A DNA stretch of 64,000 nucleotides from Blastopirellula sp. J2-11 (GTDB lineage: Bacteria; Planctomycetota; Planctomycetia; Pirellulales; Pirellulaceae): the NCBI RefSeq assembly GCF_024584705.1, contig NZ_CP097384.1:6324001-6388000 (forward strand), given 5' to 3'. Below are positions 54,127 through 62,600 of the stretch, one piece after another. Under the pieces are notes generated by a model. That model was given only the letters and a program-made list of their open reading frames with translations. It made no database searches and was not told the DNA's origin. The position numbers were made by a program, and so were the translations under genes. Within the stretch, counting starts at the first letter, position 1. Each line of letters starts with the position of its first letter.

Positions 54127-55569
54127 TCAGTCGCCGAGCGACTCGGCCACATCGGTCTTATAAGCAGTATACGCCGGTATGAAACCAACCAGCACCGCCA
54201 ACAGGATCAAGCCGGGAACGATCAGCAGCTCCAGGCTGAGCATCTCCCGCAGGTAGGAAGGCAACGCATTTATTATGGCGGGTCCCATCCACAATTCAAA
54301 CGTCATCGGTAAAGGGGCCAAGTCGAAAAAGCCGATCGAGACGCCGGTTTTCGCTTCAATCATCGGACTGGCCGAGGCCATCATCGCGTGCCCGGCGATC
54401 CAGCCGATCAGGCCGCCACCGACCGACAAAATAACGGATTCCAGCAAAATAACCATCATCACCGTGCCGCGACTGGCGCCCAACGCACGCATCACCGCAA
54501 TTTCATGTTTGCGGTCGTTCATTGAGTTGTAAATGCTTACCAGGATTGAGATTCCGGAGACAATGCAGATCATCACCGTGATGACTAGCAGCAGCGTCTG
54601 GATCGGTGAGACGATCAATTCAAACAGATTCGAGATTTCTAAGACCGGCAGCACCACTTGGGCGACATTTCCCTCGTTGACGGCGTTGCGGATGAAAATT
54701 GGCGAAAATGGGTCATTGGTCCGAATCAGCACCGCGGTCACTTCGCGCTGGTCAATCGGCAGCGGAGAACGACGCAGGGAGGCCTCTTTTTTGGTTTCTG
54801 GCGAAGAATCTGGCGCCTCGTCGTCGACCGGCTTGGCGTGCCCCTCCATCAAATAGAAGCCTTCCATGTTGATGAAGACCCCCCGATCATTCGGCGTGCC
54901 GGAGGGTTCCAGGATGCCGACCACGATGAACGGAGACTCGTCGTGGGCGTGTCCTTCGTCCGAGCCGTGCGCCGCAGCGATCTTGTCCCCCAGCTTCAGA
55001 CCGGTTTCGCGGGCGACGATCGAGCCGACGACGGCTTCGTAATAGCCATGCTCCTGGTCCCAAGTTTTGAAGTTGCGTCCCTGGGCGAAGCGATAACGGG
55101 GCTCTTCGGCGTTGTATTGATCGCGGAACAGCTCGAAAAACTTGGGGAGCGTTCCGATCACGCGAAAGCGTTTGAAGTAGTCGCCCAGACAGACCGGAAT
55201 CGCGAAGTCGGTATTGCCTGCGTACTTGCCATCCTTTAGTTCGCTGAGCGTACTCTCAGGCATCAGCTCCAGCTCTTTTTTCTGCTGGTCGGCGGAAAGG
55301 AACTCTTGGTAGAACGTGTAAGGAATGTTCTCGACCGGCTCACTCAAGTAGTAAGTCGTATTCAGGACCAGCTGCAGCTTGCCCCCTTTCGCTCCGGCGA
55401 TCAAACCATATCCCAGGTTCGAATTGCCCATGAACGAATCGGAGACCATGCCGTAAGTCAGCAAGACCGCGGTCACCAAAGCGACCCCCATCGCCATCGA
55501 CAAGGCCGTCAAACTGGATGCGAGCGCCCGTTGGGTGACGCTGCGCCATGCAATCGCCCACCGCGTCAT
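54127..55569 (-). CDS. ABC transporter permease (MacB/FtsX type)
   Basis: 480 residues. The FtsX/MacB topology is visible: one N-terminal membrane segment (residues about 15-40), a large periplasmic domain (45-310), and three C-terminal membrane segments (about 320-345, 370-395, 440-465). NDRKHEIAVMRALGASRGTVM is the conserved FtsX-type coupling motif. A His/Asp-rich loop (HGSDEGHAHDE, about residues 199-209) within the periplasmic domain could bind metal. Its ATG overlaps the stop of the ATPase gene by 4 bases. Such transporters act by mechanotransmission on extracytoplasmic proteins or lipoproteins rather than by classic import. Confidence 0.9.
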   Translation of the reverse strand: MTRWAIAWRSVTQRALASSLTALSMAMGVALVTAVLLTYGMVSDSFMGNSNLGYGLIAGAKGGKLQLVLNTTYYLSEPVENIPYTFYQEFLSADQQKKELELMPESTLSELKDGKYAGNTDFAIPVCLGDYFKRFRVIGTLPKFFELFRDQYNAEEPRYRFAQGRNFKTWDQEHGYYEAVVGSIVARETGLKLGDKIAAAHGSDEGHAHDESPFIVVGILEPSGTPNDRGVFINMEGFYLMEGHAKPVDDEAPDSSPETKKEASLRRSPLPIDQREVTAVLIRTNDPFSPIFIRNAVNEGNVAQVVLPVLEISNLFELIVSPIQTLLLVITVMICIVSGISILVSIYNSMNDRKHEIAVMRALGASRGTVMMVILLESVILSVGGGLIGWIAGHAMMASASPMIEAKTGVSIGFFDLAPLPMTFELWMGPAIINALPSYLREMLSLELLIVPGLILLAVLVGFIPAYTAYKTDVAESLGD

Positions 55570-56240
55570 GACGTCACCTTGCTCATTTGATTGATCTCGT
55601 CCAAACGTTCGACCCGGTCAAACTGACCGGCTACTTCCAGCGAGTGCGTCACCATCATCAAAGCGATCTTTTCTTCGTTGCAGGTTTGGCGAATCAAATC
55701 GATGATTGATTGCTGATTGCCCGGATCGACGTTGGCGGTCGGTTCGTCCGCCAACAACAGGCGCGGTCGATTCGCCAAGGCGCGTGCGACGGCGACGCGT
55801 TGCTGTTCGCCCACCGACATCGTCTTCGGCTTGTGACTCATGCGTTCCGCCAGCCCGACGCGTTCCAGCAGCTGAATCGCACGGCCGCGATCGGTTCCGC
55901 GGCCCGAGAAGGCCATCCCCAGCAAAACGTTCTCCAGCGCCGTAAAAGCCGGCAACAAGTTAAACGTTTGAAAGACATAGCCAATCTTCTCGGCTCGCAA
56001 ACGATCCCGGCCTTGCTCAGACAAGCGGCGGAGATCGATGCCGTCGATCTGCACGCTGCCAGAGTCGGCATGGCTGATCCCCGAGATGACATGCAGCAGG
56101 GTCGTTTTTCCGCACCCGCTGCGCCCGATCAGGATCATCTGCTCGGCGTCAGATAGCTCAAATCGGGGGATATCGAGGATGGGAAGCGGTTGGCCGTTGG
56201 GCTCAATGTACGACTTTTTGACGTTTTCCAGCAGCAGCAT
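55566..56240 (-). CDS. ABC transporter ATP-binding protein (LolD/MacB type)
   Basis: 224 residues, standard for LolD/FtsE-type ATPases. Walker A GRSGCGKTT, Q-loop YVFQTFNLLPAF, signature MSVGEQQRVAVARALAN (S-V-G-E-Q variant), Walker B LLLADEPTANVD and H-loop VTHS are all present. It is the first gene of the five-gene run, which also includes the permease (4-base overlap), the CPFC protein and two DUF3299 proteins. It energises the MacB-type permease from the cytoplasm. A palindrome lies shortly upstream of its start. Confidence 0.93.
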   Translation of the reverse strand: MLLLENVKKSYIEPNGQPLPILDIPRFELSDAEQMILIGRSGCGKTTLLHVISGISHADSGSVQIDGIDLRRLSEQGRDRLRAEKIGYVFQTFNLLPAFTALENVLLGMAFSGRGTDRGRAIQLLERVGLAERMSHKPKTMSVGEQQRVAVARALANRPRLLLADEPTANVDPGNQQSIIDLIRQTCNEEKIALMMVTHSLEVAGQFDRVERLDEINQMSKVTS

Positions 56241-56252
56241 GTTGCTTGTCTG

Positions 56253-56264
56253 TCTAACGTTAGA
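56253..56264. promoter_or_regulatory. 12-bp palindrome upstream of the ABC operon
   Basis: TCTAACGTTAGA is a perfect palindrome centred about 18 bases before the ATG of the ATPase gene at 56240. Its position near the expected promoter/leader suggests a repressor operator. It does not match a metalloregulator box that I can state with confidence. Chance occurrence of a 12-base palindrome cannot be excluded. Confidence 0.3.
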
Positions 56265-56504
56265 GCAATGAAAGGGGAATGGTCAGCCGCCCCGCAAGAG
56301 CAATTCCGACCGAACCGGGAAACCGTTTATTGAAGTTCAGTCAGCCCCGATCGTCCAGGGCTGCGAGCCTACTTTTTGCAAATCGTTTGTAGAAACTTCA
56401 TTACGGGATCGCTAGCAAAAAGGTTCGCAACGGTTGTAACAACACGTTAAACTCGCTCTTTCCTCCCAACTTTCCCCTTCGCAAATCCCCGCCGGACTCT
56501 TCTC

Positions 56505-57620
56505 ATGCAACGCCATGTATTGCCGCTCTTCTTGCTGTTAGCCGCTTCGATCGCCCACGCAGAACCAAGCAAGACGCCTGAGACCGACATGCTCACGTCG
56601 CAACCGGGAGTCGTTTCGGTAGAGTATCTCACCGACGGCGCTCCGCATGACAGTTGCCATGCTTCGACGATCGCCCAAACTCCGGCTGGGTTTGTCGCCG
56701 CCTGGTTTGGCGGCACGCGAGAAGGCGCCAAGGATGTCGGCATTTATTTCAATCGCCAAGTAGACGGCAAGTGGATCACGCCGATCGAAGTCGCCAATGG
56801 GGTGCAGTACGTTTCGTCCGCGGGCAAAGAGCATCGCCATCCTTGCTGGAACCCAGTGCTGCATCAAGCGCAAGACGGCACGCTGATGCTGTTCTACAAG
56901 TGCGGGCCTACTCCCAGCACCTGGTGGGGCATGTTGATGACGTCCAACGATAACGGCGCTACCTGGAGCGAGCCCCAGCGGTTGCCGGAAGGAATCGATG
57001 GGCCCGTCAAAAACAAAGCAATCGAGCATGACGGGCGCTTGGTCTGTCCCTCAAGCAGCGAAAACGTCGGCTGGCGCTTGCACTTGGAAATGACGTCCGA
57101 TCAAGGGCGCACGTGGACACGCGTCGGCCCGCTGAATGATGGAACCAAGATCGGCGCGATTCAGCCGAGCGTGCTGATCTATCCCAACGGCCGCTGGCAG
57201 ATTTTGGCGCGCGATCGTAACAATAACGGCAACGTCTGGTCGACCTGGAGCGATGACCAGGGAATCACCTGGACGCCGCTCGTTTCGTCCGGCTTGCCGA
57301 ATCCGAACAGCGGAACCGACGCCGTGATGCTGGCCGATGGTCGAGCGCTACTGGTCTACAACCACACCCAGCGCAGCGGACCTTTCCCCAACGGGCGCAA
57401 TATGCTCAACGTCGCGGTCAGCCAAGATGGGCAAACATGGGACGCGGCGCTCGTGCTTGAAAAGAGCGCCGGCGAGTTTTCGTATCCGGCGGTCATTCAA
57501 ACGCCGGACGGTCTGGTCCACATCACCTACACCTGGCGGCGAAAAAAGATTCGCCATGTCACGCTCGATCCGACCAAACTGCAAACCAAGCCGATCGTCG
57601 ATGGCGCTTGGCCGCTGTAG
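56505..57620 (+). CDS. Exo-alpha-sialidase-like protein (BNR/Asp-box propeller)
   Basis: 371 residues with a signal peptide (1-19, ending AHA). Several Asp-box (BNR) repeats S/T-x-D-x-G-x-T-W are seen: SNDNGATW, TSDQGRTW, SDDQGITW and SQDGQTW. Early GGTREGAKDVGIYF and the RHPCWNPVLHQAQDGTLMLFYKCG region match the planctomycete/Bacteroidetes family of exo-alpha-sialidase-like proteins. The six-bladed propeller would cleave sialic acids or related sugars, but the arginine triad of true sialidases was not all located, so activity is inferred. It is monocistronic, divergent from the ABC operon. Confidence 0.82.
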   Translation: MQRHVLPLFLLLAASIAHAEPSKTPETDMLTSQPGVVSVEYLTDGAPHDSCHASTIAQTPAGFVAAWFGGTREGAKDVGIYFNRQVDGKWITPIEVANGVQYVSSAGKEHRHPCWNPVLHQAQDGTLMLFYKCGPTPSTWWGMLMTSNDNGATWSEPQRLPEGIDGPVKNKAIEHDGRLVCPSSSENVGWRLHLEMTSDQGRTWTRVGPLNDGTKIGAIQPSVLIYPNGRWQILARDRNNNGNVWSTWSDDQGITWTPLVSSGLPNPNSGTDAVMLADGRALLVYNHTQRSGPFPNGRNMLNVAVSQDGQTWDAALVLEKSAGEFSYPAVIQTPDGLVHITYTWRRKKIRHVTLDPTKLQTKPIVDGAWPL

Positions 57621-57627
57621 CCAACGT

Positions 57628-58095
57628 TCATTTTGACTGTAGTTCGAGCGGAATCGTGTTTTTCCCGGCTTCCACCGTCGCGGTGAGCCCCGAATCGCGG
57701 GGATTATCGTACTTTTTCGGCACGATATAGGTCTTTTTGGCGACCACCTGGCGAGAACTACTCGCCGGAGTTGGTCCGGTGACCGCTTTTCGTACGGCGA
57801 TCTGGTATTCGCCGGGGAGCGTGCCGCCGGCGAATTCCGCCTCTTTTCCTTCGCCAGGCGCTAGGACGGTCAAATGATACAGCCCGCTCGAATCGGTATA
57901 TCCGTTGGCGGTAGCCCCTTGGTCTTCAATCACCGGAACAAACTCGACGGTCGCGCCTTCAACGGGAACTCCATCGAGCGTCACAACTCCTTCTACATAC
58001 TCGGTTTGAAGTACGTTTGCATTACCGGTGCATCCCATCAACGCGGCGATAACCGCCAAGCTGATGCTTTGGTAAAACCTGGGAATCGCAGCCAT
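57628..58095 (-). CDS. Lipoprotein with carboxypeptidase-regulatory-like domain
   Basis: 155 residues from the ATG at 58095 (AGGTGGAG site); a GTG 15 bases upstream overlaps that site and is less likely. The signal ends ALMGC with Cys22 as lipid site. Mature residues start with VEGVVTLDGVPVEGATVEFVP, the same family as the lipoprotein at 38751, with a GTLPGEYQIAVRKAV motif. It follows the DUF1559 gene at 58211 on the same strand, across a stem-loop at 58142. The stop is 7 bases from that of the convergent sialidase. Confidence 0.85.
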   Translation of the reverse strand: MAAIPRFYQSISLAVIAALMGCTGNANVLQTEYVEGVVTLDGVPVEGATVEFVPVIEDQGATANGYTDSSGLYHLTVLAPGEGKEAEFAGGTLPGEYQIAVRKAVTGPTPASSSRQVVAKKTYIVPKKYDNPRDSGLTATVEAGKNTIPLELQSK

Positions 58096-58141
58096 TGCGT
58101 CAAACTCCACCTAAAACATTCGTAACAGATAAAACCGGTTT

Positions 58142-58171
58142 CGCCTCGACTTCCCTAGCGATGTCGAGGCG
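58142..58171 (-). other. Intercistronic stem-loop
   Basis: CGCCTCGAC at 58142-58150 pairs perfectly with GTCGAGGCG at 58163-58171, loop 12 bases, between the DUF1559 stop and the lipoprotein start. No T-run follows on the minus strand, so it is more likely to affect mRNA processing or stability than full termination. Confidence 0.5.
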
Positions 58172-58210
58172 TTGCATGGATCTTCGTCCACCGCAGTCGC
58201 GGCAGCAGAA

Positions 58211-59302
58211 CTACGGGAGAGACGTCACTTCGCCACCGCTGGAAGTCCCCAACGAGCCCCAAACGCCGTAGAGAGAGGGACCGGTATATCGCTGCGGTTC
58301 GCTCGGCGGATTGGGGGTATCGGCGACGCGGAGACTGGGATCACCGGCATCGATCGTGTCAGGGATGAACTTGACCGCCCCATCTCCAAATACGACGTTG
58401 ACGCCGCCGGGGTGATAACTGCTGGCCGTCATCAACTCATTGTCGAGCGTTCCTCCAGAGTCGTTCGAGCAGGAGGGGGAGTTTGGGGGAAGCACGACAT
58501 GCCACTGCGTAAACACGGTGTGCGCGTCGGCCCAACGCCAGCCTGGCAACTCGTTATCTCCACGAGAGTAGACGCCGCCGGTCAAAGTGCCGCTCGGCCC
58601 ACGCCGCGCCGAACAAATGCTCGCAGCGTCTCCATTGCTGTATCCGACGCTGTTGGCGACTCCTTGGCCAATTTTTTGGCTTCCGATGACGCCGATCTTC
58701 ATTTCCGTCAGAAACAACGTATTGCTCGATCCATCGGTCAAGCTGCTGAACTTTTTCGTCACGCGGTATTGATTGCCAAAGACGCCGCGGCATTCCCACC
58801 AATCCCAGGGGTTCCAATAGTCGCCGCGATTGACGTGATAGCTGTTACGCCCCATTTCGCCTGCATTGGTCGCCGAGTTTCCATCGGAAGGACAAAGCAA
58901 CGTTTGAACGGACGTTCGCAATAACGTCGTGCCATTCCAGGGGAATTCCGTCCCTACATGCGTGCTGACGAACTGATCATACATCGCTTGTTGCTCAAGA
59001 TACGGCAACAACACGGTGATGTAGCTCCAGCGGCCGCGATCATCGTGGTGATACTCATCGGGGTTGGTCCGGCTGAAATCGCGAAACGCGTCCTGATGCG
59101 ACCCCCCCGGGAATTTCCCGAACGTATCGTGAAAATTGTGGGTGGCCAGCCCCATTTGCTTGAGCTGATTGGTGCACTGCATGCGTCGTGCAGCTTCGCG
59201 AGCCTGCTGAACCGCCGGCAACAGCAGAGCGATCAAAACCCCAATAATGGCGATTACCACTAGTAACTCAACCAGCGTAAAACCTTTTTTACGTGTTAGC
59301 AT
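58211..59302 (-). CDS. DUF1559 protein with type IV pilin-like N-terminus
   Basis: 363 residues from the ATG at 59302 (GGAAGGA site); an in-frame start 39 bases upstream would place extra residues before the prepilin signal. The N-terminus has RKKGFTLVELLVVIAIIGV with processing expected after Gly7. The DUF1559 body ends with the family motif HPGGVNVVFGDGAVKFI, an intact version of the one at 37809-38699. A GTLTGGVYSRGD insertion lies in the centre. A lipoprotein gene of the transthyretin-like type follows, repeating the pairing seen at 37809-39197. Confidence 0.92.
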   Translation of the reverse strand: MLTRKKGFTLVELLVVIAIIGVLIALLLPAVQQAREAARRMQCTNQLKQMGLATHNFHDTFGKFPGGSHQDAFRDFSRTNPDEYHHDDRGRWSYITVLLPYLEQQAMYDQFVSTHVGTEFPWNGTTLLRTSVQTLLCPSDGNSATNAGEMGRNSYHVNRGDYWNPWDWWECRGVFGNQYRVTKKFSSLTDGSSNTLFLTEMKIGVIGSQKIGQGVANSVGYSNGDAASICSARRGPSGTLTGGVYSRGDNELPGWRWADAHTVFTQWHVVLPPNSPSCSNDSGGTLDNELMTASSYHPGGVNVVFGDGAVKFIPDTIDAGDPSLRVADTPNPPSEPQRYTGPSLYGVWGSLGTSSGGEVTSLP

Positions 59303-59691
59303 AGTATGTCCTTCCGGATAAATATAAGACCGATCCACCACCGCCAGACGTGTTTCCCGCCTAGGGATTCTTTTTCTACCGCAGACGAGGGTTAACGGAA
59401 GCTACGATTCTACCGACAGAATAGCAAAACTCCAACAAAAAAACCTGACTTCCGTTATTATTAGTTTCTGCGCGATATTTTCGTTCGGTCACATATCTCA
59501 AAACATACCAGTATTGCAATTTATGTCTCCACATCCCTGTGCCTGGTTTCGCAAAATGACTGCGTGATTCAGGACTGTTGAGATTTTTGACGCCGGCGAT
59601 TCGGCTTCGACCCGTTGTCACTATACAGGCGTCCCCTAGAATAGAGAGTTTCGCTGAACTTTCGCCCGAATCGACGCATGGATGGGCCCTT
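59303..59691. promoter_or_regulatory. AT-rich divergent region upstream of double-length uvrA
   Basis: 389 bases between divergent genes, noticeably richer in A and T near 59400-59530 than the surrounding sequence. Apart from the promoter listed separately no structure, RNA gene or coding frame is supported. It must also hold the promoter of the DUF1559 gene. Confidence 0.4.
59615..59642 (+). promoter_or_regulatory. Sigma-70-type promoter candidate for double-length uvrA
   Basis: TTGTCA at 59615-59620 and TAGAAT at 59637-59642 with a 16-base spacer, about 50 bases before the ATG at 59692. Five of six matches to the -35 and four or five of six to the -10 consensus. Identified by eye only. Confidence 0.4.
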
Positions 59692-62600
59692 ATGCCGGTA
59701 ACCGATATCGAGATCAAAGGCGCACGCGAGCATAATCTTCGCGACGTCTCTCTCGTTCTTCCCCGGAACAAGCTGATCTGCCTGACCGGCGTCAGCGGCA
59801 GCGGCAAAAGCTCGCTGGCGTTTGACACCGTTTACGCCGAAGGTCAGCGCCGATACGTCGAGAGCCTCTCCAGCTATGCTCGCCAGTTCATGGGGCAAAT
59901 GCCCAAGCCCGAGGTTGACTACATCGGCGGGCTCACGCCGTCGATCTCGATTTCGCAAAAGACGACCGGCAATAATCCGCGCAGCACCGTCGGCACCATC
60001 ACCGAGATCAACGATTTTCTCCGTATCCTGTTCGCTCGGATCGGTAAAGGACATTGCAACGAGTGCGGCAAGGCGCTGACCGCCCAAACCCGCGAACAAA
60101 TTCTCGAGCACATCCTCGCGATGGAGGCCGACTCGCAGATCATCATCCTCGCGCCGCTGATCCGCGGCCAAAAAGGAGAGCACCGGGACCTGTTTATCGA
60201 TCTGCTGAAGCAGGGTTTCGTGCGGGCCCGGGTCGACGGCAGGATTACGAATCTGACCGATGACCTGATGCTCGATCGGCAGTTGCGGCACAACGTCGAG
60301 TTGGTGGTCGATCGGCTGACGATCACGCCAAGCGTCCGGGGCCGTTTAGCGGAAGCGGTCGAGCTGGCGATGAAAATGGGGGACGGCAGCCTAATCATCG
60401 CTCCTCGTGTAGAGGAAGATGAAGAAGCGGAAGCTCCGGAAACTCCCGCCAAAAAAACCCGCTCGCGGAAGAAGCAGAAAAAGAACGAAGTCGCCGGCGA
60501 CATGATGTTCTCGGTCGACTATGCCTGCGTCGATTGCGGCGTTTCGTTCGATCCCCCCACGCCGCAGTTATTCAGCTTTAACAGTCCGCATGGGATGTGT
60601 CCTGTTTGCGACGGACTGGGGCAGATCTACACGTTCGATCCCGAGCTGCTCGTCCCCGACGTGACCCTCACCTTCAAAAAAGGGGCGATCGAAATTCTGG
60701 GCAAGTGGACCGATCTGGGCCGCTGGAAGCGCCATATCTACAAAGGAGTCGCCGAAACGATGGAGCGCAAGCTCAATCTCGACGCCGGCGCGTTTCTCGA
60801 TACTCCTTGGCGCGACATGGACGAAAACGTCAAACAGATCCTGCTGCATGGCGCCGGCGAGCAACATATCACCTTTACGTGGCGCGCCGGGTCGGCGCCG
60901 CAAAAGTATGGCGGAACCTATGACGGCATCGTGCCGGAGATGCTCGAGAAATACCGCAACAGCAACTCCAAGCCGCAAATTCGCCAGCTCGAAAAATATA
61001 TGTCGACCGTCGGCTGCCCCGAATGCGGCGGCCAGCGACTGAACGCCCAAGCGCGGTTCGTCAAATTGGGCACCACCAGCAAGGCCTTTACGGACAAACC
61101 GGTTCTTTCTCTGCCGGAAGTGTCGGAACTGGCGATTCAAGACGCGACCGAGTTCTTCGCACATCTTGATCTCGACGCAATGTCGCAAAAGATCGGCGCC
61201 GAAGCGATCAAAGAAGTCCGTGGGCGGCTCGGCTTTCTCGAGAATGTCGGTCTCGAATATCTGACGCTCAGCCGCACCGCGCCCACTCTCTCTGGCGGCG
61301 AGTCGCAGCGCATTCGCTTGGCCGGGCAAATCGGCTGCGGCCTGGTCGGCGTCACCTACATCCTGGATGAACCCTCGATCGGCCTCCATCCCCGCGACAA
61401 CGACCGCTTGTTGGCGACTCTCAATGACCTGCGCGACCTGGGCAACACGGTGTTGGTGGTTGAGCATGACGAAGACACGATGCGCGTCGCCGACCATGTG
61501 ATCGACTTTGGTCCCGGCGCCGGCGTCCGCGGCGGATTTATCGTCGCCCAAGGTTTGGCCGAAGAGATCGCCGCCAATCCGGAGAGCGTCACCGGTCGGT
61601 TTTTGGCCGGTACCGAAAAGATCGACGTGCCAGAAACGCGGCGGCATATCGGTGAGAAAAAACTGACCATTGTCGGCGCCGCTGAAAACAACCTGAAGAA
61701 CGTCAACGTCGAGATTCCGCTCGGCGGCTTTGTCTGCGTGACCGGCGTCAGCGGCAGCGGCAAAAGCAGCGTCGTCAACGATATCTTGGTCGAAGCGCTG
61801 CGCCGCGATCTGAATCATGGTCTCGGCGAACCGGGAGCCCATGAGCGGATCGACGGGCTCGAGCACCTCGACAAGATGATCGCGATCGACCAATCGCCGA
61901 TCGGGCGAACGCCGCGCAGCAACCCGGCGACCTATATCAAGGTCTTCGACGACATCCGCAACCTGTTTGCGCAGCTTCCCGAGTCGCGGCGCCGCGGCTA
62001 CAAGCCGGGACGCTTTAGCTTTAACGTCGACGGCGGGCGCTGTTCGGCCTGCGAAGGGAACGGCGCCAACAAGCTGGAAATGGACTTTCTGGCCGACATC
62101 TGGGTCACCTGTCCGGTCTGCGAAGGGCATCGCTTCAACCGCGAAACGCTGGAAGTCCGCTTCAAAGAAGCGTCGATTTCCGACGTGCTCGAAATGGACG
62201 TTCAGGAAGCGCTGAAGCTGTTCGAAAACGTCCCGACGATCGCTCACAAACTGCAAACGCTGCACGATGTCGGTCTCGACTACATCAAGCTGGGTCAACC
62301 TTCGCCCACGCTCTCTGGCGGTGAAGCGCAGCGCATTAAGCTGGCCAAAGAACTGGTCAAGCGCAGCACCGGACGCACGCTGTACTTGCTGGACGAACCG
62401 ACGACCGGCCTGCACTTTGCTGACGTCAAGATGCTCTTGAAAGTGCTGCACGCCTTCGCCGAGCAAGGGAACACCGTGCTAGTAGTCGAGCACAATCTTG
62501 ACGTGATCAAGACCGCCGACTGGCTGATTGATATGGGACCCGAAGGGGGCTCGACCGGCGGAAATGTGGTCGCCTGCGGAACGCCGGAAACGGTCGCGGA

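Noticed and set aside
60568-62466. 632-residue minus-strand frame inside the double-length uvrA
   Set aside because: Antisense shadow; a similar shadow occurs over the other uvrA, reflecting conserved codon structure.
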